A stretch of 64,000 nucleotides of DNA, from NCBI RefSeq assembly GCF_051020975.1, contig NW_027478168.1, positions 682,001 to 746,000 on the forward strand, read 5' to 3'. This document shows positions 1 to 8,595 of the stretch, piece after piece. The notes below the pieces were generated by a model. That model saw nothing but the letters and a program-made list of their open reading frames with translations. It was not told the DNA's origin and did no database searches. Source of the DNA: Osmia lignaria lignaria. Taxonomy: Eukaryota; Arthropoda; Insecta; Hymenoptera; Megachilidae. A program made the translations under genes and the position numbers. Numbering within the stretch: position 1 is the first letter of the stretch; each line of letters opens with the position of its first letter.

Positions 1-1830
1 CGCTTCGTTTCCGAGATATTTGCAGATTTATCTCAAGGGAAGGGTCCTGACGGACATATCTCGGGATATTTCTTCTCCTTGTTGTTCTTCTTCTGCACAG
101 CTAAACTGGAAGTGGCATTTCCAGCTCGCAATAGTGCAGAGTTATCTCAAAGAAAGGGGCCACGGTGTTTCTGTATCTCTATTATGTTGGTGCGGCTTCG
201 GAACTTTTAAATATCTTGATATATCTCGAGAACTACGCATCTGATCGAAAAATATCATAGAACATAAGAAGTAGGAAACTTAATTCTCTACAAAAAAGGT
301 CTCTCAAGATTTTGCCATACCTCGCTTCGTTTCCGAGATATTTGCAGATTTATCTCAAGGGAAGGGACCTGACGGACATATTTCGAGATATTTCTTCTTC
401 TTGTTCTTCTTCTTCTGCACAGCTAAGCTGGAAGTGGCATTTGCAGCTCGCAATAGTGCAGAGCTTTCACAAAGAAAGGGGCCACGGTGTTTCTGTATCT
501 CTATTATGTTGGTGCGGCTTCGGAACTTTTAAATATCTTGATATATCTCGAGAACTACGCATCTGATCGAAAAATATCATAGAACATAAAAAGTAGGAAA
601 CTTAATTCTCTACAAAAAAGGTCTCTTAACATTTTGCCATAGCTCGCTTCGTTTCCGAGATATTTGCAGATTTATCTCGAGGGAAGGGGCCTGGCGGACA
701 TATTTCGAGATATTTCTTCTTCTTGTTGTTCTTCTTCTGCACAGCTAAGCTGGAAGTGGCATTTGCAGCTCGCAATAGTGCAGAGTTATCTCAAAGAAAG
801 GGGCCACGGTGTTTCTGTATCTCTATTATGTTGGTGCGGCTTCGGAACTTTTAAATATCTCGTTATATCTCGAAAACTACGCTTCTGATCAAAAAATATC
901 ATAGAACATAAATTGTAGGAAACATAATTCTCTACAAAAAAGGTCTCTTAACGTTTTGCCATAGCTCGCTTCGTTTCCGAGATATTTGCAGATTTATCTC
1001 AAGGGAAGGGTCCTGACGGACATATTTCGAGTTATTTCTTCTTCTTGTTGTTCTTCTTCTGCACAGCTAAACTGGAAGTGGCATTTCCAGCTCGCAATAG
1101 TGCAGAGTTACCTCAAAGAGAGGGGCCACGGTGTTTCTGTATCTCTATTATGTTGGTGCGGCTTCGGAACTTTTAAATATCTTGATATATCTCGAGAACT
1201 ACCCATCTGATCGAAAAATATCATAGAACATAAAAAGTAGGAAACTTAATTCTCTACAAAAAAGGTCTCTTAACATTTTGCCATAGCTCGCTTCGTTTCC
1301 GAGATATTTGCAGATTTATCTCAAGGGAAGGGTCCTGACGGACATATCTCGGGATATTTCTTCTCCTTGTTGTTCTTCTTCTGCACAGCTAAGCTGGAAG
1401 TGGCATTTGCAGCTCGCAATAGTGCGGAGTTATCTCAAAGAAAGGGGCCACGGTGTTTCTGTACCTCTATTATGTTGGTGCAGCTTCGGAACTTTTAAAT
1501 ATCTTGATATATCTCGAGAACTACGCATCTGATCAAAAAATATCATAGAACATAAAAAGTAGGAAACTTAATTCTCTACAAAAAAGGTCTCTTAACATTT
1601 TGCCATAGCTCGCTTAGTTTCCGAGATATTTGCAGATTTATCTCGAGGGAAGGGGCCTGACGGACATATTTCGAGATACTTCTTCTTCTTGTTGTTCTTC
1701 TTCTGCACAGCTAAACTGGAAGTGGCATTTCCAGCTCGCAATAGTGCAGAGTTACCTCAAAGAAAGGGGCCACGGTGTTTCTGTATCTCTATTATGTTGG
1801 TGCCGCTTCGGAACTTTTAAGTATCTGGAT
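1..1830. repeat. 322-bp satellite array, left segment (about 5.7 monomers)
   Basis: Tandem monomers recur every 322 bp; the landmark atatttgcagattta recurs at about 16, 338, 660, 982, 1304 and 1626. The array breaks off at 1830, where the retrotransposon starts. Monomers here differ from each other at several positions: aagggtcctg versus aaggggcctg, atctcgttatatctc versus atcttgatatatctc, and ccagctcgc versus gcagctcgc. The segment therefore looks less homogenised than the right-hand array beyond 14.5 kb. No coding capacity is credible. The window edge at position 1 cuts a monomer, so the array continues outside. Confidence 0.97.
1827..1830. repeat. Target-site duplication, left copy (ggat)
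   Basis: The four bases ggat precede the left LTR (which starts tgttacg) and are repeated at 9360-9363 directly after the right LTR (which ends gtgaca). Removing the element and one ggat restores a monomer of exactly 322 bp (201 bp left plus 121 bp right). A 4-bp duplication is usual for Ty3/gypsy integrases. Confidence 0.93.
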
Positions 1831-2571
1831 TGTTACGTGGCCGACGACTTGGCAGCGCGCGTGGCTATCAGAGGCTTTCTGATTGGCGGCCGCGTAACTT
1901 ATTTTATTATCAATACAACCCGAGCGGTAAGATTGTATTGTGGTAGGAACTGTCACAAGGTTTTACTGGGTTTAAAGGAGAATGCTAATGTGGGTTTGAC
2001 ACAGCAATGTATATATTCTACAATCTTGGTCTATTACAGATGTTGTTGTCGCGAATATAGGTGTATAATGTGATATATTACCTATTTCCACTATGCTCGG
2101 TGTTCACGCACTGGCAATGCGGGGGTGTTGTGTGTGGTTGATTGTAATGCCAAATAGAAACACGACTCGCGGATTCTATAAGGTGAATGTTGCTCGAAGG
2201 GGACTTCAACCCGATCTCACTAATAGTAACCAACTCACTACCGTACACGACGTGCTCGACACGAGATGAACTCTGGTACTGCCCCCGATCGTTGGTACGA
2301 ACGGGTTTATATACTAATTAAGAAGGGTGGTCTGGTTACTATTCGAGTGATCAGGCTGGGTCCACCTGCCTCTGCGACAGTTTAGAGTGGTTGCATCTGC
2401 TATTTGATTACGGCGGACCCATTGCTTTCCCAAGTGTTTGGTTCTGCTATCGGTGGGCCTTCTGTTTATTACGAGAGTAAATGGTCGGTTTGCCCGAGAG
2501 TTTTCCTTTCCAGATGTTTAAGCTTATTTGAAAGGAGACACGTTTGATAAAAACGGTCTGTCTACGTGACA
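1831..2571 (-). repeat. 3' LTR of the retrotransposon
   Basis: This 741-bp direct repeat matches 8619-9359 with one difference (t at 2342 against a at 9130). Because gag-pol runs on the minus strand, this left copy is the 3' LTR: it supplies the 3' end of the transcript and lies beside the polypurine tract. It begins tgttacg and ends cgtgaca on the plus strand, giving the TG...CA ends integrase needs. Its outer edge abuts satellite at the ggat duplication. Confidence 0.97.
1903..1908 (-). promoter_or_regulatory. Candidate polyadenylation signal (AATAAA) in the 3' LTR
   Basis: Plus-strand tttatt reads AATAAA on the element's strand, about 400 nt downstream of the TATA-like box within the LTR and 70 nt from the LTR's outer end. 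The position suits a poly(A) signal for the genomic RNA, but would imply a long R region. The hexamer is common by chance, so the call rests on position only. Confidence 0.4.
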
Positions 2572-2582
2572 CCTCCCCCCTT
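2572..2582 (-). promoter_or_regulatory. Polypurine tract (plus-strand DNA primer)
   Basis: On the minus strand the 11 bases AAGGGGGGAGG lie directly before the 3' LTR start (TGTCACG). In LTR elements this RNase H-resistant purine run primes second-strand DNA synthesis, and its contact with the LTR edge confirms the element's orientation and the LTR boundary at 2571. Confidence 0.92.
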
Positions 2583-2708
2583 AGATGAAACATCGCGGTA
2601 ATCGTGATGCTTTCAATTGGAAAGGAAAACACTCACTAGAATGTGTTGAAGTTTTGGTGTTGTAATGCAATATGTCGGGTGTTATGTGTGATGTGTGTGT
2701 ACTTATCG
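2583..2708 (-). other. Short untranslated stretch between the third ORF and the polypurine tract
   Basis: These 126 bases lie between the stop of the small third ORF and the polypurine tract. I see no ORF, repeat or motif that stands out. Confidence 0.6.
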
Positions 2709-3104
2709 CTACGTGTGATGGTTGGTGATGCTGCTAACTGCGGTATGAAGTCGAAGCGTACGTCTGGGTCCAGGCTGCCTCGATCGGATTTGTCTCTCGG
2801 TGTACCAGGTTGGTACTATTGCAGGCGGTGGTATGGGTTGGTTTGCTCTTTGGTATTCCATTTCCATGATGATGGCGGCAATACACTCCTCGCAGTGGTA
2901 GGCGGCCTGCAACTCCATCAGGGGCGCGCTGCAAATATCGCAGGCCCCAGGCGGATATGCCGTTGGTAGTGGATAGTGTACCTCCACCATGTCATAGATC
3001 CTTGCTGCTCCAAGGGCTGCTTCGAGAGCACACTGCATACAGACAATGCCAACGTCTAATCTGTAGCAAGTGCTGCGCATGCACAGGCGGGCCGTCAAGT
3101 TCAT
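2709..3104 (-). CDS. Small cysteine-rich third ORF of the retrotransposon (131 residues)
   Basis: I do not recognise this protein. Its ATG overlaps the pol stop in TGATG (3106-3102), an arrangement that can allow termination-reinitiation. It has eight cysteines in four pairs: C8/C13, C22/C25 (CMQC), C55/C58 (CDIC) and C71/C74 (CEEC), with histidines at 43 and 70. The spacing CX4C-X8-CX2C-X29-CX2C-X12-CX2C could bind two zinc ions but does not fit the RING consensus as I know it. The tail (about 88-131) is rich in Pro, Arg and Thr. There is no signal peptide or membrane segment, so it is not an env. The region is visibly more GC-rich than pol, which may mean a separate origin. It could also be a chance open frame; the ordered cysteine pairs argue against that. 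Confidence 0.5.
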   Translation of the reverse strand: MNLTARLCMRSTCYRLDVGIVCMQCALEAALGAARIYDMVEVHYPLPTAYPPGACDICSAPLMELQAAYHCEECIAAIIMEMEYQRANQPIPPPAIVPTWYTERQIRSRQPGPRRTLRLHTAVSSITNHHT

Positions 3105-6100
3105 CAGCAGCTCGATGCGACTGGTGTCCCTCTCAGTTGGTTGTTCATATCTGTTACATTAATGATCTCATATGGCCCTACATAATGTGGATCAAATTTA
3201 CTAATTCGTGGTTCTAGCAATGCATAAGCATAATCGCCTACATTGAATTCTACCGGTCGGGAATGTTTATCATAGTACTTCTTCGAACGGTGCTTGGAGG
3301 CAATCAAATTATCGGCTGCTATGTTGCGGATTTTTATAGTATGAGTTATTAATTCTGTTAAATAGTCGCCATATGATTTTAACCTTTCGCCAGTTGGAAA
3401 CGAACTTGGTTCACGGGCTGGTTTTCCAAATATTAATTCATATGGAGAGAAATTTGTTGCTTCATGTACGGAAGTATTATAAGAAAACATGGCAAATGGT
3501 ATTAATAGGTCCCAATCTTCATAATTATCCATGTAATGTTTAAGATATTCTGTTAGTACTATATGACTTCGTTCTAGTGATCCATTAGTTTGTGGTCTGT
3601 ATCCAGAAGTTGTGATTTGTTTGATTTTGAATATTTCTGAAAGATTTTTCATTAAGCTTCCGATAAAACTAGTTCCCTTGTCTGTTAATATTGCTCGTGG
3701 TGTTCCATATATGGCAATAAAATGTCTCGCGAAAGCGTCTGCTATTGTGGCTGCTCTAATGTTTGGTATTGCTACTGCTATACAATATTTCGTTAAACAA
3801 TCTTGCATTGTGAGAATGTATTCATTTCCGCTAGGCGTTAAAGGTAAAGGTCCTACGGTGTCTAAAGCAACTTTATCAAATGGTTCTATCGGGGTATCGG
3901 TAATTAACATTGGTTGACGAGTTTTTGCTCTAACTAATTTCTCTTCTTGACAGCTTGGACATTTCCTGATATAATTTCGTATTTCGTTGTGCATTTCTGG
4001 CCATTGATATTTCGCTCTGATGCGTTTATATGTTTTTGTGACTCCTTTATGTCCTCCTATCAAACTGTCGTGAGCTTCGCGAATTATTTGTAATCGATCT
4101 TCTTCTGATGGTGTAATCGTTGAACAATTGCATATGATGATTTTCTGTGTTGTACCGTTGAAAACGTCCTTTATTAATTTAGTTAATTCATTGGTTGGTA
4201 ATTTATGAAAATCTCCGACTGCTGATATTCTAAATGATTTAATTGGATTTTGATCTAAATGCTGTTTCAGTGTTTGTAGTCCGTTTAGTATATCTTCACT
4301 TTTAATGGTGTCGTAAAAATTATCTGATATTATTATACTGTAAACTTTGTATGAGCCATTTGCTGATTCTATTACGTCTCCTTTCTGCGGTTTCTTTGAC
4401 ATGAGCTGTTGTAAATCTATTGCTTCTGTGTCCAGTAACAGTTTTCCAATGGGGGTTACCAATTTACAGTCCGCAGGTATGAAATGTGCGTAATGACCTT
4501 CCTCGGTGGTCAGGGTGTTTGGAGAGATAATAACCTCAAGTGTCTGTGAAGGTTGCACTTTTCTTCGCAGGTCATCTCCCTCCGTGGAAAGAGTGTCTGT
4601 GTCAAGAAGTGTGAACGGATAAGGGTCAACGGTACGGTCAAAGTTTTCCTGTGGTTGCTGGATTGCCGTTCCTATTGTTTCGTTAACAGGTTGTGGTTGT
4701 AAAATTCCCTCATTTGTTACAAGTGATAATGGTGTATGGTTAAGTAAATCCTGTTGCGGGTTTGCGATTATCGTGTTTTCCGTAATGGTATTTTCTGATG
4801 GTTCTTCGAATGAAATCAAGTTTACGTCTTCTTCTGTCGATGTGATTTTAGTAGAATTTGCTTGCGGATGAAAGTTTATTGTTTCCATGTGTTCATCTGG
4901 CATACTTATCTCGTGCGATAAGTTAGGTAAGACTCTCGGTCTATCTGCTATTGGAGAATGTTGAACCTTCCCACGGGCTGGTTCTTCATCAGAGCTAGTG
5001 TTTTCCTCTTGATATTTCGGTCTCCTTTCCCTGTCCCTTTGTAGTTGCCGCACACGAAATCCTATGGAATCCGTGTCGATTTCTGGTTTCTGTCCTATGT
5101 GCTTGTAATCGGGGTCTTGAGGATCTCGGGGTATAAGTGGTAAGCAAGATAGTACTGGGTTACGTGATAATGCGTCTGCGTTCTTGTTCGTCTTTCCTGC
5201 TTTATGGATAACCTGATATTCGTACTCTAAGAGTCTGAGTCTCCACTTCATAAGTCGTGATGTCGGATCCTTGACAGAGTGTAACCAGACTAACGGTCGG
5301 TGATCTGTGACGAGTGTGAATTTTGTTCCATAAAGATACGGTCTGAAATATTGTACTGCGTAAACCATTGCAAGACATTCCTTTTCTGTAGCAGAATAAT
5401 TCCTTTCGGCTTTATTTAAGGTACGAGATGCGTAGGCAATTGGTAGATCGTTTCCTATTTCTCCTTGACTAAGTACAGCTCCAATTGCGTAATCTGATGC
5501 GTCAGTGGTAACAATGAATGGTCGATTAAAATCCGGATATTGTAAAATTGGTTGTGTACAGAGTTCGTCGCGTAAATTTTCAAAACTTTTTTGCTGGTCT
5601 TCGGTCCACTTAAAACGAATTCCTTTACCTAATAACTGAACTAATGGTTTTGATTTAATAGAATAATCCTTTATGAAACGGCGATAATATCCTGTCAGTC
5701 CCAAGAACTGCTGGACATTTTTCTGTGTTTTAGGAATGGGAAATTCTTTTACAGCTTGTAATTTACGAGGATCTGGCTTAACACCATTTTCTGTTAAAAT
5801 GTGTCCTAAATAAGTAACCTCCTTACGTAAGAATTCGCATTTATCAATCTGCAGTGTAAGTCCAAATTCTCTGAGCCGATTGAGTAATTTTTTTACTTTT
5901 ATTTCATGTTCTCGTAGTGATGAAGAGAAAACAACCATATCGTCTATGAATACATGAGCGTTCTCTAGACCAGATATAACTTGATTCATTAAGCGTTGAA
6001 ATGTCGGTGGTGCATTTTTTAAACCAAATGGCATGCGTACAAATTCAAAATGCCCATCCGGTGTTGTGAATGCTGTTTTCGGACAATCCTTAGGATCCAT

Positions 6101-7375
6101 TTGAACTTGATGAAATCCATTTGCTATATCAAAAATTGTGAAATATTTTGCTCCTCCCAATTTATCTAGAATTTCGGTGATATTCGGCAAAGGAAATTTA
6201 TCACTCAAAGTCTTTTCGTTTAAGGCTCGGAAATCGATTACCATACGCCAACGCTTATTGCCCTTAGCGTCTGGTTTCTTTGGTATAATCCATAACGGAG
6301 AATTATATGGTGAACTAGATGGCTGTATGACTCCTTGTAATAACAGAGCCTTTACTTGACGTTGTATTTCGTCTTGGTGTACTGGTGGATATCGGTATTG
6401 TCTTGTATTAATCGGTACGTCATCTGTTGTATGAATTGAATGGTAAAAATTCGGTACTTCTCCTAGTTTGTCTCCAGGCAAGTAAAATCTGTCTGAAAAT
6501 TCGTCGACGATGTTGAATACATGTTTACGTTCTTCTGCATTGAGATGATCGGTTCTCAAAAGATTTCTAATTCGTGTTGCTCTATTTTCTGGTGTGTTTT
6601 CGGTCATATATGAAGAAATTGGGTCGTCGTCCGACGAGTCGTAAATATCGTAAGGATGAATGTATTGAGGTTCAATTTCGATGTCTACATCGTCTTCTCC
6701 GGTATTCGTTGCTAACGCGTAACAAATGCCGTCACGATTATATACTGCTGCTTCGCCAATGTATATATTTTCTGATGTTTTGAGTCGCGGTAAGTATCCC
6801 TCTTTAATATTTGGATTAGCTATGTGAATTGCAATTTGTTTTGTTGTTCGAGCTTCGATACGGTGTTTAGTCGATTTCGGATTTTTCTGCTGAGCTAAAT
6901 CTCGGTAATTTGAAAAACGAAGTGGTCGAATAGGTTTATCTTTCAATACTAGTGTTCCATGATAATATGAAATTTCTGCTTCTTCTTGTAATAAAAATGG
7001 GCTGCCTATAATTCCATCGGCTTCTATTGCAAGGTTCTCTACTACGTAAAATAATGCAGGCTTACCGTGAATGTGAAGAATTGTGGTTCCTATGCTATAA
7101 ATAGGTGATTTTGTAAGTCCTGTGATTTCAATAACTTCTTTAGTGATACGTTTGGCTTGATCTCCGAGAACATCGCGCACTATTAAGTTAACTGCCGCGC
7201 CACCGTCAATTAAAAATTCAGCTGTTTCTAATTCTAATTCCGGAACTTTGATTTTTATTCTTGGTGCTGGGGTTTCCTTGATGAGGATTCTCCCGTGAAT
7301 CTGACTATCTTTTGGCGAGGTCTTTGCAGATCGCTCACCGCCTCGCCTTTCCGTTGAGCGTTTTCTGAGTTTAAA
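3104..7375 (-). CDS. pol: Pol polyprotein: protease, reverse transcriptase, RNase H, integrase (reached by -1 frameshift)
   Basis: This frame is open from 7441 to the stop at 3104-3106, but has no ATG before the protease; the first Met lies 182 codons after the Val codon at 7180. It overlaps gag by 187 nt in the -1 frame, so it is probably made as Gag-Pol by frameshifting at 7375-7369. Residues are numbered from the Val codon at 7180. The protease has FLIDGGAA just upstream (Asp codon 7207-7205) and ADGIIGSPF at 54-62. Reverse transcriptase spans about 255-470, with FDIANG (D341) and FIDD (D403, D404). RNase H covers about 545-665, with D550, E589, D616 and D659. A long tether of about 665-1020 follows. 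Integrase has H1027/H1034/C1064/C1067 and the DD35E triad D1097, D1157, E1193. There is no chromodomain at the C terminus. All catalytic residues are present and there is no internal stop. The last residues (about 1338-1358) look short and may be element-specific. Confidence 0.95.
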   Translation of the reverse strand, partial: FKLRKRSTERRGGERSAKTSPKDSQIHGRILIKETPAPRIKIKVPELELETAEFLIDGGAAVNLIVRDVLGDQAKRITKEVIEITGLTKSPIYSIGTTILHIHGKPALFYVVENLAIEADGIIGSPFLLQEEAEISYYHGTLVLKDKPIRPLRFSNYRDLAQQKNPKSTKHRIEARTTKQIAIHIANPNIKEGYLPRLKTSENIYIGEAAVYNRDGICYALATNTGEDDVDIEIEPQYIHPYDIYDSSDDDPISSYMTENTPENRATRIRNLLRTDHLNAEERKHVFNIVDEFSDRFYLPGDKLGEVPNFYHSIHTTDDVPINTRQYRYPPVHQDEIQRQVKALLLQGVIQPSSSPYNSPLWIIPKKPDAKGNKRWRMVIDFRALNEKTLSDKFPLPNITEILDKLGGAKYFTIFDIANGFHQVQMDPKDCPKTAFTTPDGHFEFVRMPFGLKNAPPTFQRLMNQVISGLENAHVFIDDMVVFSSSLREHEIKVKKLLNRLREFGLTLQIDKCEFLRKEVTYLGHILTENGVKPDPRKLQAVKEFPIPKTQKNVQQFLGLTGYYRRFIKDYSIKSKPLVQLLGKGIRFKWTEDQQKSFENLRDELCTQPILQYPDFNRPFIVTTDASDYAIGAVLSQGEIGNDLPIAYASRTLNKAERNYSATEKECLAMVYAVQYFRPYLYGTKFTLVTDHRPLVWLHSVKDPTSRLMKWRLRLLEYEYQVIHKAGKTNKNADALSRNPVLSCLPLIPRDPQDPDYKHIGQKPEIDTDSIGFRVRQLQRDRERRPKYQEENTSSDEEPARGKVQHSPIADRPRVLPNLSHEISMPDEHMETINFHPQANSTKITSTEEDVNLISFEEPSENTITENTIIANPQQDLLNHTPLSLVTNEGILQPQPVNETIGTAIQQPQENFDRTVDPYPFTLLDTDTLSTEGDDLRRKVQPSQTLEVIISPNTLTTEEGHYAHFIPADCKLVTPIGKLLLDTEAIDLQQLMSKKPQKGDVIESANGSYKVYSIIISDNFYDTIKSEDILNGLQTLKQHLDQNPIKSFRISAVGDFHKLPTNELTKLIKDVFNGTTQKIIICNCSTITPSEEDRLQIIREAHDSLIGGHKGVTKTYKRIRAKYQWPEMHNEIRNYIRKCPSCQEEKLVRAKTRQPMLITDTPIEPFDKVALDTVGPLPLTPSGNEYILTMQDCLTKYCIAVAIPNIRAATIADAFARHFIAIYGTPRAILTDKGTSFIGSLMKNLSEIFKIKQITTSGYRPQTNGSLERSHIVLTEYLKHYMDNYEDWDLLIPFAMFSYNTSVHEATNFSPYELIFGKPAREPSSFPTGERLKSYGDYLTELITHTIKIRNIAADNLIASKHRSKKYYDKHSRPVEFNVGDYAYALLEPRISKFDPHYVGPYEIINVTDMNNQLRGTPVASSC
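4151..4525 (-). other. Macro-domain-like stretch in the RNase H-integrase tether of Pol
   Basis: Residues about 886-1010 of Pol (numbered from the Val codon at 7180) form a compact, non-low-complexity block after a long acidic linker (about 700-880). The order of motifs (AHFIPADCK at 888-896, a hydrophobic strand YKVYSIIISD at 934-943, a helix around 952-968, a strand FRISAVGDF at 973-981, then a helix and the strand KIIICNC) resembles the layout of Poa1-type macro domains as I know them. The glycine-rich phosphate loop is not conserved, so ADP-ribose binding is doubtful. This is pattern recognition, not a computed match. Confidence 0.35.
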
Positions 7376-8427
7376 GACTTGTTTGATTCGACTGAAGAAT
7401 TTCGAGAGTATGATCGCTGTCTGAAATTTTGCGAATTCCTCCTACAACGTTTTTCATCGTGTCCTTGGGTATCACATCGCCAACAATATAGCTGCGAAGT
7501 ATCATCCTTTTCACTGCGTTTTAAAACTGTAAACCGTTTTTCATCTTGATCTGTGCGTGGTGAATTTGAATGATAAGAAGGTGAATTCGATTGATTCCTG
7601 GATCGCACAGTCCATGCTGATGTACGTGGTCGTCCTTCTCTCTCGTCTTCAGAGTTAGATGGTCTCCTCTGTCGATCTCTATATCGATCGTGTCGTGTTG
7701 GAGATTGAGGGTATGAAATTTCATTTCGACGTTCGTTGCTGTGGTGATCCCTGTTGTTCCAGCCTCCTGGTGATGTGTTTCGTGCCAAATCACGACGACT
7801 TCTTAATTTCCTGTCTACCTCTAGCACAGCGTCAAAAGCTTCCTCTAAGTTTTTAATGTCTCTATTTTGTGCTGATACCTTAAAAGAGATGCGGTCTGGT
7901 AATCCATCTAGGAAATTTTCTAAAATATCCATTTCCATTTGTTTAATATTTTCCTCTGAATGTCTAGGATATTTCTCTTTAATCGCTCCTCTTGTACAAT
8001 AAACAAGATGGCTTGTTCTATCGATGTAGTTTCTCAAACTTTCGTATTCCCTAATTTGAAGCCTGGCAATTTCTGTTTGAAATTGCGATAAGCTCTTTCC
8101 TGGTCCAAATCTTCTCTTCAAATGCTTGATCAACGCGGATACCGAAGTGAATTGATGTTCTAAAGTACTTCTTCGCGCCGGACCGGTGAGTTTAGTTAAA
8201 ATAATTGTAAGGTATTCCCTTTCTGTTCCCTCAGGAATCAAGGTCAATCCATCTTCTACCAGTTGTGCAAAACGTGATAAAGGTGGATTCTCACCATCAA
8301 ATGTTGGTATTGTTAACGCAACATTTTGTATGCAGGATCTTTGTGTCAAAAGTGTCATAGAATTTGCGATCGAAACTGTTAAGTTCATAAGATCGGCTGA
8401 AGAAATATTGGCTTGTTCATTCGCCAT
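7255..8427 (-). CDS. gag: Gag polyprotein with one CCHC zinc knuckle (390 residues)
   Basis: Gag builds the virus-like particle and packages the element's RNA. The ATG at 8427-8425 is the first after the leader, and the frame is open to TAA at 7257-7255. Residues about 37-205 look like the helical capsid region of gypsy Gags (PTFDGENPPLSRF at 41-53, LTGPARRSTLEH at 80-91). Residues 206-300 are basic and Ser/Arg/Asn-rich, typical of a nucleocapsid linker. The zinc knuckle CX2CX4HX4C is at 315-328 (C315, C318, H323, C328). The C-terminal tail is basic and overlaps pol. The frameshift site falls at codons 352-353, so Gag-Pol keeps the knuckle. Length and layout are normal for the family. Confidence 0.94.
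   Translation of the reverse strand: MANEQANISSADLMNLTVSIANSMTLLTQRSCIQNVALTIPTFDGENPPLSRFAQLVEDGLTLIPEGTEREYLTIILTKLTGPARRSTLEHQFTSVSALIKHLKRRFGPGKSLSQFQTEIARLQIREYESLRNYIDRTSHLVYCTRGAIKEKYPRHSEENIKQMEMDILENFLDGLPDRISFKVSAQNRDIKNLEEAFDAVLEVDRKLRSRRDLARNTSPGGWNNRDHHSNERRNEISYPQSPTRHDRYRDRQRRPSNSEDEREGRPRTSAWTVRSRNQSNSPSYHSNSPRTDQDEKRFTVLKRSEKDDTSQLYCWRCDTQGHDEKRCRRNSQNFRQRSYSRNSSVESNKSLNSENAQRKGEAVSDLQRPRQKIVRFTGESSSRKPQHQE
7314..7375 (-). promoter_or_regulatory. -1 ribosomal frameshift signal: U UUA AAC heptamer plus potential H-type pseudoknot
   Basis: On the minus strand TTTAAAC lies at 7375-7369, with gag codons TTA (Leu352) and AAC (Asn353) preceded by T, exactly the X XXY YYZ phase for -1 slippage into the open pol frame. 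After an 8-nt spacer come CGCTCA (7360-7355), a 7-nt loop, GGCGAGG (7347-7341), CGG, TGAGCG (7337-7332), an 11-nt loop and CCTCGCC (7320-7314). CGCTCA pairs with TGAGCG and GGCGAGG with CCTCGCC, all perfectly, in the crossed order of an H-type pseudoknot. The heptamer and the geometry are seen directly. Their function is inferred from well-known viral -1 frameshift signals. Confidence 0.85.
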
Positions 8428-8595
8428 GTTGAATGAATTTGTTGGTTAAAGAATGTAACTAGGAAAACTAGTATATACCTCTTGTTACCCGATTGACTAG
8501 GAAAACTAGTATACAATCGTTGTTCAACAAAGTAATAGCCGTGTGTCAAATTCCACGAAAGTAATTATGCCAGTGAAAATGATCTATGTGACTAC
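8428..8595 (-). other. Leader between primer-binding site and gag start
   Basis: These 168 bases form the untranslated leader inside the element. Apart from the two hairpin repeats at 8458-8513, I see no other motif. In LTR elements this region usually carries the RNA packaging and dimerisation signals. Confidence 0.6.
8458..8513 (-). repeat. Two 18-bp direct repeats, each a small hairpin, in the leader
   Basis: The sequence actaggaaaactagtata occurs at 8458-8475 and 8496-8513, 38 bp apart. Each copy contains ACTAG-gaaaa-CTAGT, a perfect 5-bp inverted repeat around five bases. Being in the 5' leader just before gag, they could be recognition stem-loops for Gag or a host factor. This role is inferred; the repeats and dyads are seen directly. 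Confidence 0.75.

Noticed and set aside
20..244. Open frame of about 74 codons repeated in almost every monomer
   Set aside because: It starts at TTG, not ATG, and exists because the monomers are nearly identical. Some monomers break it (for example near 11417, 17214, 34585 and 40589), changes fall on all codon positions, and there is no promoter or gene context.
1630..2073. Frame running from satellite into the LTR
   Set aside because: It is a chance fusion across the insertion junction, and its LTR part recurs at 8625-8861 as another shadow.
2447..2632. Minus-strand 61-codon frame covering the LTR end and polypurine tract
   Set aside because: It spans the polypurine tract and LTR boundary, which must be non-coding signals, and has no known motif.
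2572..3104. env gene of an errantivirus-type element
   Set aside because: The space between pol and the LTR is only about 530 bp and shows no signal peptide, furin-like site or membrane anchor.
2643..3217. Plus-strand frames across the third ORF
   Set aside because: They lie antisense to the cysteine-rich ORF and the pol end, lack recognisable motifs and run against the element's direction.
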